Shown in pieces: positions 1 through 6,863 of a stretch of 64,000 bases of DNA (its first letter is position 1; every line of letters starts with the position of its first letter). The notes under the pieces were generated by a model, which had not been told where the DNA came from, did no database searches, and was given only the letters and a program-made list of their open reading frames with translations. This DNA is from an uncultured Ruminococcus sp. (GTDB taxonomy: Bacteria > Bacillota > Clostridia > Oscillospirales > Ruminococcaceae): assembly GCA_947169885.1 (NCBI GenBank), contig CAMVRM010000011.1:1-64000 (forward strand), written 5' to 3'. Position numbers and translations under genes: made by a program.

Positions 1-53
1 TGTACTTTCAACTTTGGCTGTTTTGCATATTGATTTTTCTTAGCAGGTTTCAT
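1..53 (-). CDS. start of an unidentified Lys-rich protein (partial, runs off the window)
   Basis: An ATG on the minus strand at 53 opens a frame of 17 full codons reading MKPAKKNQYAKQPKLKV before the window ends. It lies about 14 nt after the predicted start point of a perfect sigma-A promoter at 74-102, which is the main reason to believe it is expressed. No clear Shine-Dalgarno sequence precedes the ATG, so the leader is very short. The product is basic at its N-terminus; too little is present to assign a family. Confidence 0.45.
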   Translation of the reverse strand, partial: MKPAKKNQYAKQPKLKV

Positions 54-73
54 TTCTATCAATTTACTATGAT

Positions 74-102
74 ATTATACACTCTTTTTTCCAGCTTGTC
101 AA
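74..102 (-). promoter_or_regulatory. consensus sigma-A promoter, minus strand
   Basis: Read on the minus strand, TTGACA (97-102) and TATAAT (74-79) are separated by exactly 17 bp. It drives transcription out of the left window edge. Confidence 0.8.
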
Positions 103-149
103 GAGCGGCATTTGTTTTGGTGCAAAATGAAAACAATTTGTAAAAGCAC

Positions 150-178
150 TTGAATTTGGCTAAACTCTATGTTATAAT
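150..178 (+). promoter_or_regulatory. sigma-A promoter of yajC
   Basis: TTGAAT (150-155), 17 bp, TATAAT (173-178). It is divergent from the promoter at 74-102 and is followed by an AGGAGGT ribosome binding site at 206-212. Confidence 0.75.
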
Positions 179-221
179 AAAATTTGTTAGTTTGAAGATT
201 GTTATAGGAGGTCTATGTTAA

Positions 222-545
222 ATGAGTGCATTAACATTATTTTCCGCAGCAGGTGCCGGTGCTTCTATGTGGTCAACGATTATCATGTTCGTACTGGTCA
301 TCGTATTTTTCTATTTTCTGATAATCCGTCCGCAGAAAACTCAGGAGAAAAAAGAAAAGGCGATGCGTGATTCCCTCGAAATAGGCGACGAAGTTATCAC
401 AAACGGCGGTATCGTCGGCATTATTTTTTCGATAAAGGACGACACAGTGCTTATCGAAACAGGCAGTGACCGCAGCAAGATAAGAGTAATGAAGTGGGCT
501 ATCGCAAAGAACCTCACCGTTCACGAGGGTGAAGAAAGCAAATAA
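222..545 (+). CDS. yajC: preprotein translocase subunit YajC
   Basis: This 107-residue protein has the YajC layout: a short N-terminus, one membrane helix (about residues 17-35, ending in FYFLIIRPQ) and a basic, charged cytoplasmic domain. The RPQ(K/R) motif right after the helix and the downstream GDEV-TNGGIVG segment are family hallmarks. YajC is an accessory subunit of the Sec translocase with SecDF in other bacteria; no secD or secF is present here. The start is fixed by AGGAGGT nine bases upstream and a promoter at 150-178. It is monocistronic, closed by the terminator at 562-602. Confidence 0.92.
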   Translation: MSALTLFSAAGAGASMWSTIIMFVLVIVFFYFLIIRPQKTQEKKEKAMRDSLEIGDEVITNGGIVGIIFSIKDDTVLIETGSDRSKIRVMKWAIAKNLTVHEGEESK

Positions 546-561
546 TTCCCGACAAACAGTT

Positions 562-602
562 TTCCCCGAAGGTCATTCAAAGACCATCGGGGAATTTTTT
601 AT
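562..602 (+). terminator. rho-independent terminator of yajC
   Basis: The arms CCCCGAAGGTC and GACCATCGGGG pair around a short loop and are followed by a T-run from about 595. Confidence 0.85.
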
Positions 603-618
603 TCGCTGTCGCTTTTTC

Positions 619-772
619 AGAACCTGTCTTCACAAGAAATGTTTGTGGATTTTCAGCGAGATTTAGTCGATTTCAAGGCGAAAAACCGCAGTTGTGCTGC
701 AAGGTTTTTCAACGCAGAAAGCGACTGAATATCGTTGAAAAGACACGTACATTTCTTGTGAAGACAGGTTCT
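619..772. repeat. palindromic MITE-like repeat element, copy 1
   Basis: A perfect 24-bp inverted repeat (619-642 and 749-772) bounds a 154-bp segment whose interior is itself an imperfect palindrome centred near 692. The core reads CCGCAG, a short loop, then CTGCAAGG. The same core and layout occur at 43951-44111. There is no room for a transposase. The right end abuts the stop codon of the minus-strand gene at 772. It may be a non-autonomous mobile element or a structured 3'-UTR element. Confidence 0.7.
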
Positions 773-1602
773 TACTTTTTGCTGTCTGAACTGCTGTCCT
801 TGTCTTTCTTCGATGAACTGTTCTTGTCAGCTTGGGAAGAACTGCTGTCATTCGGAAGTTTTTCAAGGATCGCTGTGATCTTTTTGGCAGCATCTTTGTT
901 TTTGTAGGTTTTGCCGTCAAGTGTCAGCTTTTTCAGATAGGTGTCGCTTGCACCAAATCCGTCATAGTCGAACTCGAACTCGGCTGTAAATTTTGCTTTC
1001 TCGCAGGCAGCAGTGACTTTTGTGGTCTTGCCCGAATGCTCGACTGTCCATTCAACTTTTGCGTCCTCCGAGAACGTTTTAGCATATGCCCTCAGACTTT
1101 TGCCTATCTCTCTGTCAATTTCTTTATCGCCTATCTCATTTTTCACCGCAACTATATCTGTCCATTTTTTCAGCTTGACAAATTCTGCATATGCGTTGTT
1201 GTCAAGCATATAATAGCGTGTGAAACCGTTGGCATAAAGCGCAAAAGCGAATATCATAGCCCAGACTATCGGAGCAGCCGACTGCATACCAAGTATCCTG
1301 AAACGCTTGTACATATAGATCGGCGGAAGCAGCGCAAGAAACGGACTTAAACTCCCGATGTCGATGCCCTCACGTTCAAGATACCGCCTGTCAAAGATCA
1401 GTGAGATAACGCACATCGCCGCTGTTGCCGTCCAGACAAGCGCACCCAGAACAGCATTCGTGGCGTATGACTGGATATACATTGCAAGCAGCGGCATGAC
1501 CGCCGTATACCATATCCTGCCGTTGTTGATGCGCCTTACCGTGTGCAGTGCCGATGGCTGTGTCATCGTTGGCGGTATATTATATGAATAAAACTGCTCC
1601 AA
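772..1602 (-). CDS. hypothetical membrane protein with a Ser/Lys-rich C-terminal tail
   Basis: The 276-residue product has about four hydrophobic helices in residues 30-130, then a soluble region of about 130 residues and a low-complexity tail rich in Ser, Lys and Asp (SSSSQ, KNSSSKKDKD). The start is TTG, supported by AAAGGAG about eight bases upstream and by the absence of a better ATG. It follows the Spo0A-like gene (stop at 1618) by 15 bp and so is probably the last gene of the pfkA operon. I recognise no family. Its stop codon adjoins the palindromic repeat at 619-772, which would form part of its 3' UTR. Confidence 0.75.
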   Translation of the reverse strand: MEQFYSYNIPPTMTQPSALHTVRRINNGRIWYTAVMPLLAMYIQSYATNAVLGALVWTATAAMCVISLIFDRRYLEREGIDIGSLSPFLALLPPIYMYKRFRILGMQSAAPIVWAMIFAFALYANGFTRYYMLDNNAYAEFVKLKKWTDIVAVKNEIGDKEIDREIGKSLRAYAKTFSEDAKVEWTVEHSGKTTKVTAACEKAKFTAEFEFDYDGFGASDTYLKKLTLDGKTYKNKDAAKKITAILEKLPNDSSSSQADKNSSSKKDKDSSSDSKK

Positions 1603-1617
1603 ACTCAGTTGCTCCTT

Positions 1618-2478
1618 TCATCGGTCAATAAATCCGGAGCGCATAACTCCGATGATCGTGCTGCACGTCGGCGCTAATATTTCGGCTGTTTTGTAAATAA
1701 ATACCAGCTCACTTGCCGCTCTGCCGCTCTCCTCGAAAAAACTGCCGTAAAAGTACTTTTTTACTTCATCTGAAATATCCTTGGCGATGCTCTTGTAACA
1801 ATGCTTTATCCCGGCGGAGACACTTTCTTCTTTTTCTCCGCAGTTGTCTTTTATTGAACTGCAAAGCTCATTCAGCGTTGTGAAATAGGTGTAAGGGTGT
1901 ATCATGATATACACCACCGCATGGATCAAAAATTGAAGTTCGGTATCTGTATCCTCGCAGCCAAACCGCCTGAAAAACTGCATTGTGAAATTGAAAAGCT
2001 TTTTATACAGTATCTCACCGCCGACTATTTTCGACATGAGCAAGCTCCTAAGATCACGGGCAATTCTGAACAAGTCGAACGAGGGTTCGCTTATCAGGAC
2101 AGGATCACTGAAAAACTCTGATATATCAGACAGCAGTTTATGATGCTTGCTGCCGACAGCAACGAGCATCGGCATTGACGGCAGCTGCAAACGCAGTTTG
2201 ACTGTAAGGTTGTTCACATATTTACTGCCCAGCTGGTCAACGTTTATCATCAGAACATCGGGGCGGTACTGCCTGAAATGTTCTGCAATATTATCATCGG
2301 GCGAGATCATGTCAACAACAAAACCCCTGTTCTCGTTGAGCTGTTCTGCAAGCATATCGACTTTTAAAGTGCAGTCTCTGACGGCTGCAACTCTGCAAAG
2401 GCTGTTCAGAGTGTAGTCAGCCGACAGAAACCTTTGACCGCATAAGCGATCTGAAAAATGATTATTGTCAATCACCAA
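1618..2478 (-). CDS. Spo0A-like regulator with a degenerate receiver domain
   Basis: The 286-residue protein has an N-terminal receiver-like half (about 25-140) and a C-terminal half (about 165-260) resembling the Spo0A DNA-binding domain: a G-C-x-D start, a central FLIHAVVYIMIHP helix and a VSAGIKHCYKSIA segment where Spo0A has its recognition helices. The usual phospho-acceptor position in PDVLMIN is Asn79 rather than Asp, so classical phosphorylation is unlikely. The start is taken as TTG at 2478; GTG three bases on is an alternative. Both lie inside the last codons of pfkA (11-bp overlap), implying translational coupling. Assignment to the Spo0A fold is by motif reading only. Confidence 0.65.
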   Translation of the reverse strand: MVIDNNHFSDRLCGQRFLSADYTLNSLCRVAAVRDCTLKVDMLAEQLNENRGFVVDMISPDDNIAEHFRQYRPDVLMINVDQLGSKYVNNLTVKLRLQLPSMPMLVAVGSKHHKLLSDISEFFSDPVLISEPSFDLFRIARDLRSLLMSKIVGGEILYKKLFNFTMQFFRRFGCEDTDTELQFLIHAVVYIMIHPYTYFTTLNELCSSIKDNCGEKEESVSAGIKHCYKSIAKDISDEVKKYFYGSFFEESGRAASELVFIYKTAEILAPTCSTIIGVMRSGFIDR

Positions 2479-3547
2479 ATGAAATACCCAACTCTCTTGC
2501 AGTTTTCACCATCTGATCATCGGCTGGAACAAACTTTGTTTTGCCTGCAACGTCAGAAAGCTTATTAGCCGTGATCTTGTCGCCGACTTTTGCGACTGCA
2601 AGACCGTATTTGTTCTCTGCAATGAGCGCTGCTGCATGAACGCCGAACTGTGTCGCAAGAACTCTGTCATAGGCACTTGGACTGCCGCCTCTGAGCATAT
2701 GCCCCGGAACGCAGACTCTTGTTTCAAGACCTGTCTTAGCTTCGATCTGTTTTGCGATACGTGTAGAAGCTGTTGTGATGCCTGCTTCGGCTCTTGTCTT
2801 AGCACGCTCTTTTTTCTTCATCTTTGCCTCTTCCGTATCGAAAGCGCCCTCTGCAACAGCAAGTATAGAGAAGCCCTTGCCGTCAGCCGCACGCTTTTCG
2901 CAGGCAGCCGCAAGCTTGTCGATGTCATAAGGTATCTCGGGAATAACTATCATGTCAGCGCCGCCTGCAAGTCCCGAATAAAGTGTCAGCCAGCCTGCCT
3001 TGTTGCCCATTATCTCAACAACAAGGATACGTCCGTGAGAATTGGCTGTGGTGTGCAGTCTGTCGATGACATCAGTTGCAATGTCAACAGCCGTGTGGAA
3101 GCCGAAAGTGACGCTTGTACCCCAGATGTCATTGTCGATAGTTTTTGGCAGACCGATAACGTTCAGACCCTCTTCCGCAAGCAGGTTCGCAGTTTTATGA
3201 GTGCCGTTTCCGCCGAGTGTCAGCAGGCAGTCAAGCTTCTGCTCCTTGTAGGTATGCTTCATGTTCTTTACCTTGTCGATATTATCTTCGCCGACAACTC
3301 TCATCATTTTGAACGGAGTGCGCTTTGTGCCGAAGATAGTGCCGCCCGTTGTGAGTATCCCCGAAAAATCCGCAGGCTGCATCAGCTTGCACTGATTGTT
3401 GATAAGTCCCGAGTAACCGTCATGAATGCCGATTATCTCAACATCGCTGCCGAAGCGTTCGTAGCAAGCCTTTGCCACGCCTCTGATAGTAGCGTTAAGT
3501 CCCGGGCAGTCGCCGCCGCTTGTGAGTATTCCTATACGTCTTTTCAT
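2468..3547 (-). CDS. pfkA: 6-phosphofructokinase (ATP/PPi class to be determined)
   Basis: This 359-residue cytosolic glycolytic enzyme phosphorylates fructose 6-phosphate. Visible motifs are the N-terminal ILTSGGDCPGLNA phosphate-binding loop, GGNGT (about 113-117), PKTIDND (about 135-141, with the catalytic Asp) and MGNKAGW. Gly in the fourth position of GGNGT fits ATP use, while Lys in KTIDND is typical of the PPi-dependent or mixed long-chain subfamily. Asn replaces the usual Asp of GGDG. ATG follows AAGGAGGAATTCACC. Downstream, the Spo0A-like gene overlaps its end. The 53-bp gap after the chemotaxis gene has no obvious terminator, so read-through is possible. Confidence 0.9.
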   Translation of the reverse strand: MKRRIGILTSGGDCPGLNATIRGVAKACYERFGSDVEIIGIHDGYSGLINNQCKLMQPADFSGILTTGGTIFGTKRTPFKMMRVVGEDNIDKVKNMKHTYKEQKLDCLLTLGGNGTHKTANLLAEEGLNVIGLPKTIDNDIWGTSVTFGFHTAVDIATDVIDRLHTTANSHGRILVVEIMGNKAGWLTLYSGLAGGADMIVIPEIPYDIDKLAAACEKRAADGKGFSILAVAEGAFDTEEAKMKKKERAKTRAEAGITTASTRIAKQIEAKTGLETRVCVPGHMLRGGSPSAYDRVLATQFGVHAAALIAENKYGLAVAKVGDKITANKLSDVAGKTKFVPADDQMVKTARELGISFGD

Positions 3548-3600
3548 GGTGAATTCCTCCTTGAAAATTAATATGCCTGTTTCATATTTTTCTTTACTGT

Positions 3601-5682
3601 TTAGTACTTGTCATCTTCATCGTCTATATTGATAATGATGTCCTCGCCGTCTGCCTCGTCCTCAGGCTCTCTGTAACCGTCATCTTCATCGTCTGCGGCT
3701 GTCTCTTTGAGCGGAGTTTCCTGAGTATCTTTATCGGTAAGCTTGAAGCGTGCGATCATGTTTTTCAGGATAAGCGACTGACCGCTCAGCTCCTCGGAAG
3801 CAGATGCCGAACCGACTGCTGTTGAAGTGTTTGCCGCAACAACTGCGCTTATCTGATCCACACCCATGTTTATCTGCTGGATAGAATCGCTCTGTTCACT
3901 GGAAGCAGTTGCAATGTCCTTGACAAGCTTGCGTATCTTTTCGGAGCTGTCAACGATATTGCCAAGCGACTGTGCTGTTTCCTTAGCTATCTGCTGACCT
4001 CTGTCAACTGCATCTGAGGAACGCTTGATAAGTGCGGCAGTCTGTTTTGCGGCTTCTGCCGAACGTGAAGCAAGCTGACGAACTTCGTCTGCAACAACTC
4101 CAAATCCCTTTGAACCCTCACGGGCAGCCTCAACTGCGGCGTTGAGTGCTAAGATGTTCGTCTGGAAACTGATGTCATCGATAACTTTGAGTATGCTTGC
4201 GATCTCATCGGAAGTCTGATCGATAAGTTCCATAGCGTCAAGCATCTTTGTCATGTCATCATTGCAGCCCGAGATAGCGGCAGAGTTCTCGCTTACGATC
4301 TTATAAGCATCATCAGCGTTCTGAGAGTTCTGAACTACCTGATCGGACACGCCCGAAAGCGTTGCGGAAAGTTCCTCGATAGCGCTTGCCTGTTCAGTAG
4401 CGCCCTGACTGAGCGCCTGTGCGGAATTTGAAACTTGAATAGCACCGCTCGTAACTTGTTCGGCAGAGTGATTTATCGAGTCGAAAGTGATAGTCAGCTT
4501 TTCAAATATCTCGTTAAAAGTGGTCTTTATGCGCTGGAAATCGCCCTTGAAGTTGCCCTCCATGCGGTGAGTGAGGTTGCCCTCTGCTATCTGCTGGAGC
4601 GCTACTTGTATAAGGTTGATGTATTGTCTCAGATTAACAACTGTTTCTTCAAGAGAATTTGAAAGAATGCCCAGTTCATCGCGAGAATACCAAACGTCAA
4701 CTCTTGTTGAAATATCGCCGTTTGAAAGCTTGCGCAGACGGTCTGTTGTAGAAACGATAGGCTTTGAGATCCTGTTCGAGAATATTATCGAAAATGCAAC
4801 AGTCATAAGTCCGAGAAGTATAACGAACAATATGATCGTCCGTAAAGTTGATGTCGAAAGCAGCGATGTATATGCGTCGACAGGTGCATAGGCAATGAGC
4901 GTTGCGCCAAAATAGTCCACGGGGTCAAAACCCATTGCGTAGATGTCGCCCTTGAATTTGTATGTGTCGCTGCCCGAACTGCCGCTTATGGCAGTAGTGA
5001 CCGAGTCGGCAAATTCGGTGTAATCGCTGTCAGTTCTTGAAAGTTCGGTAAAATTCCTGCCTGTTGCCTGATCGCCCGTGTGGAACAGCACTTTGCCGCT
5101 TTTATCGACCACCATAAGATTCGAGCCTGTCCCTGTGAGCATGGACGAAAGCGAGTTGTTGACAAGCTGAACGTCAACGGCTGCGCAGGCTATCCTTGTG
5201 ACCGCACCGTTTTCAACGAGCGGCATAAGGATACAGAAACAGCTGTTTCCCTCATCCTTAGCAACAGTCGTGAGTATAACAGCCTGCCGCTGCACTGACA
5301 TAACAACATCATCAGGCGTTACTATCTTTGAGCAGACCGTTCCGACCTGAGCGCCAAGCTTGCCGTCAGTGCCGTATATCGCAAAATTTGATATATAGGC
5401 ATTTTCGGTCATGTTGGCAGTCATGTAGTCAGCACGCTGCTGATCGGTAGTCAGTTCTGCAAAGGCTTTGCCGTTTGTGACCTTGCCAACATCTCTGACA
5501 CATTCGCTGATGAAGTAGTTAAAGTTCATCGATGCTTGTTTCGACTGAGTTTCGATCGAGTTGCTTATCGTCACATATGCCGACTTCTGGAAAAACCAAA
5601 GAAAAATACCTGTCAGAGCCGCCATGACTGCAATAACAAGTCCCAGCATTGCAATTGTGATCTTGATCCTGATCGTTTTCAT
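3601..5682 (-). CDS. methyl-accepting chemotaxis protein
   Basis: A 693-residue transmembrane chemoreceptor. Residues 8-30 form the first membrane helix, about 35-280 an extracytoplasmic Cache-type sensing domain, and about 283-303 the second helix. A HAMP linker follows (NRISKPIVSTTDRLRKLSNG and onward), with a second HAMP-like repeat (LQQIAEGNLTHRMEGNFKGD). The signalling hairpin tip, with ISFQTNILALNAAVEAAR, is near 497-527. The last 30 residues are a very acidic tail (DEDDGYREPEDEADGED) in place of the CheR/CheB pentapeptide. No che or flagellar genes are in the window. The ligand cannot be predicted. Confidence 0.93.
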   Translation of the reverse strand: MKTIRIKITIAMLGLVIAVMAALTGIFLWFFQKSAYVTISNSIETQSKQASMNFNYFISECVRDVGKVTNGKAFAELTTDQQRADYMTANMTENAYISNFAIYGTDGKLGAQVGTVCSKIVTPDDVVMSVQRQAVILTTVAKDEGNSCFCILMPLVENGAVTRIACAAVDVQLVNNSLSSMLTGTGSNLMVVDKSGKVLFHTGDQATGRNFTELSRTDSDYTEFADSVTTAISGSSGSDTYKFKGDIYAMGFDPVDYFGATLIAYAPVDAYTSLLSTSTLRTIILFVILLGLMTVAFSIIFSNRISKPIVSTTDRLRKLSNGDISTRVDVWYSRDELGILSNSLEETVVNLRQYINLIQVALQQIAEGNLTHRMEGNFKGDFQRIKTTFNEIFEKLTITFDSINHSAEQVTSGAIQVSNSAQALSQGATEQASAIEELSATLSGVSDQVVQNSQNADDAYKIVSENSAAISGCNDDMTKMLDAMELIDQTSDEIASILKVIDDISFQTNILALNAAVEAAREGSKGFGVVADEVRQLASRSAEAAKQTAALIKRSSDAVDRGQQIAKETAQSLGNIVDSSEKIRKLVKDIATASSEQSDSIQQINMGVDQISAVVAANTSTAVGSASASEELSGQSLILKNMIARFKLTDKDTQETPLKETAADDEDDGYREPEDEADGEDIIINIDDEDDKY

Positions 5683-5728
5683 GATATATCCCTCCCGTAA
5701 GGCATAAATTTTTTTCTATACAATATAT

Positions 5729-5757
5729 ATTATATCAGATTTTCACAATAAATTCAA
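5729..5757 (-). promoter_or_regulatory. sigma-A promoter of the chemoreceptor gene
   Basis: On the minus strand TTGAAT (5752-5757) and TATAAT (5729-5734) are 17 bp apart, upstream of the ATG at 5682. Confidence 0.75.
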
Positions 5758-5812
5758 GAGGAATTTCAGATTTTTTTGCAATTTGCGTAATATTTTTTGG
5801 AGGTTTTTAGAA

Positions 5813-6676
5813 ATGTATGGAGTTTTCAGGCTTTCAGGGAGCATTTGTCTGAGTTTGGCTATGGGTGTGACGGCTGCGGCGGTCGCAGTTCTTTCACTTG
5901 TTTCGTCTGCGGAAGAAGAACCGCAGCAGTCAAAGGGCAAGCCGCTTCCTATTATAATGTATCACAGTGTTGTTCCGGATGGAAATGAAACAGGAGAGTA
6001 TGTCATAAGCCGCTCGCAGCTTGAAGAGGACTTGCTCGCACTCAAAGATATGGGTTATGAAACGGTGTTCTGTTCTCAGGCTGAGGAATATGTGGACGGC
6101 GGCAAACTTCCCGAAAGACCTGTGATACTTTCCTTTGATGACGGATGCTACAACAATTTCTCAGTGGTGCTTCCGCTTCTTGAAAAGTACGATATGAAAG
6201 GGACTTTTGCACCTGTAGGTGAATGGTGTGAGGCGGCTTGCGATGAACAAGAACCCAGCGAAGTGTGGTCATATATGAAACCTGAGAACCTGCGGACACT
6301 TGTTCAAAGCGGCAGATGTGAACTTGCATCACACAGCTATTCGATGCACGCTCTTGATAAGCGCCGAGGTATGCTGCCAATGGACGGAGAGAGTTTTGAG
6401 GAATACAGGCGTATCCTATGGGGTGATCTTCATGAGGAAGAAAAGCTTTTTTCAATTGTGGGTGCGGAGGATCACCACGTCATTGCTTATCCTTACGGCT
6501 TTGCGAACGAGGATACCGAACGTCTTACCGCCGAAATGGGATACACCGTGTCACTTGGCTGTGGTGAGTTCACGAACAGACTTGTAAAAGGTGAACCCGA
6601 TTGCCTGAAACTGATGGGCAGATACAACAGAACAAACGTTCGTTCAGTCAAAGACATACTTGATGAATGTAAATGA
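5813..6676 (+). CDS. secreted or membrane-anchored polysaccharide deacetylase (NodB family)
   Basis: The ATG at 5813 is chosen because GGAGG at 5799-5803 lies nine bases upstream; a longer frame from a TTG at 5783 would contain that site. The 287-residue product starts with a signal anchor (about residues 7-32) and carries a carbohydrate esterase 4 domain: LPIIMYHSV at the start, SFDDG (catalytic and metal Asp), and SHSYSMH, the metal-binding His-x3-His. Family members remove N- or O-acetyl groups from peptidoglycan or other glycans outside the cell. It stands alone, divergent from the chemoreceptor gene. The substrate cannot be told. Confidence 0.88.
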   Translation: MYGVFRLSGSICLSLAMGVTAAAVAVLSLVSSAEEEPQQSKGKPLPIIMYHSVVPDGNETGEYVISRSQLEEDLLALKDMGYETVFCSQAEEYVDGGKLPERPVILSFDDGCYNNFSVVLPLLEKYDMKGTFAPVGEWCEAACDEQEPSEVWSYMKPENLRTLVQSGRCELASHSYSMHALDKRRGMLPMDGESFEEYRRILWGDLHEEEKLFSIVGAEDHHVIAYPYGFANEDTERLTAEMGYTVSLGCGEFTNRLVKGEPDCLKLMGRYNRTNVRSVKDILDECK

Positions 6677-6766
6677 TGTAAGATCTCCGCAGAATATGTG
6701 TAACCGCTCTTTCATTCATGGTGATCTTGTATTGCAACTCTTTGTACGTTTTTTTCTGACATAAAA

Positions 6767-6820
6767 ATGATCCCCTTAGAGTTACACACTTTTTTCGTGT
6801 TTCTACTCTAAGGGGATCAT
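6767..6820 (-). terminator. strong terminator hairpin, serving the alpha-xylosidase gene
   Basis: A perfect 16-bp stem, ATGATCCCCTTAGAGT with its complement, encloses 22 nt that hold a second small ACAC/GTGT stem. On the minus strand the stem runs into a short T-tract (about 6762-6766). It lies between convergent genes and may stop both. Confidence 0.8.
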
Positions 6821-6863
6821 ATCACTCCGACTTGCAGAATGTTACACTGTTATTTGTTATTCA

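Noticed and set aside
2636-3571. 311-codon plus-strand frame opposite pfkA
   Set aside because: Overlaps the highly conserved pfkA frame; no start signal.
6767-6820. Terminal inverted repeat of an insertion sequence
   Set aside because: The two 16-bp arms are only 22 bp apart with a hairpin loop between; it is a terminator between convergent genes.
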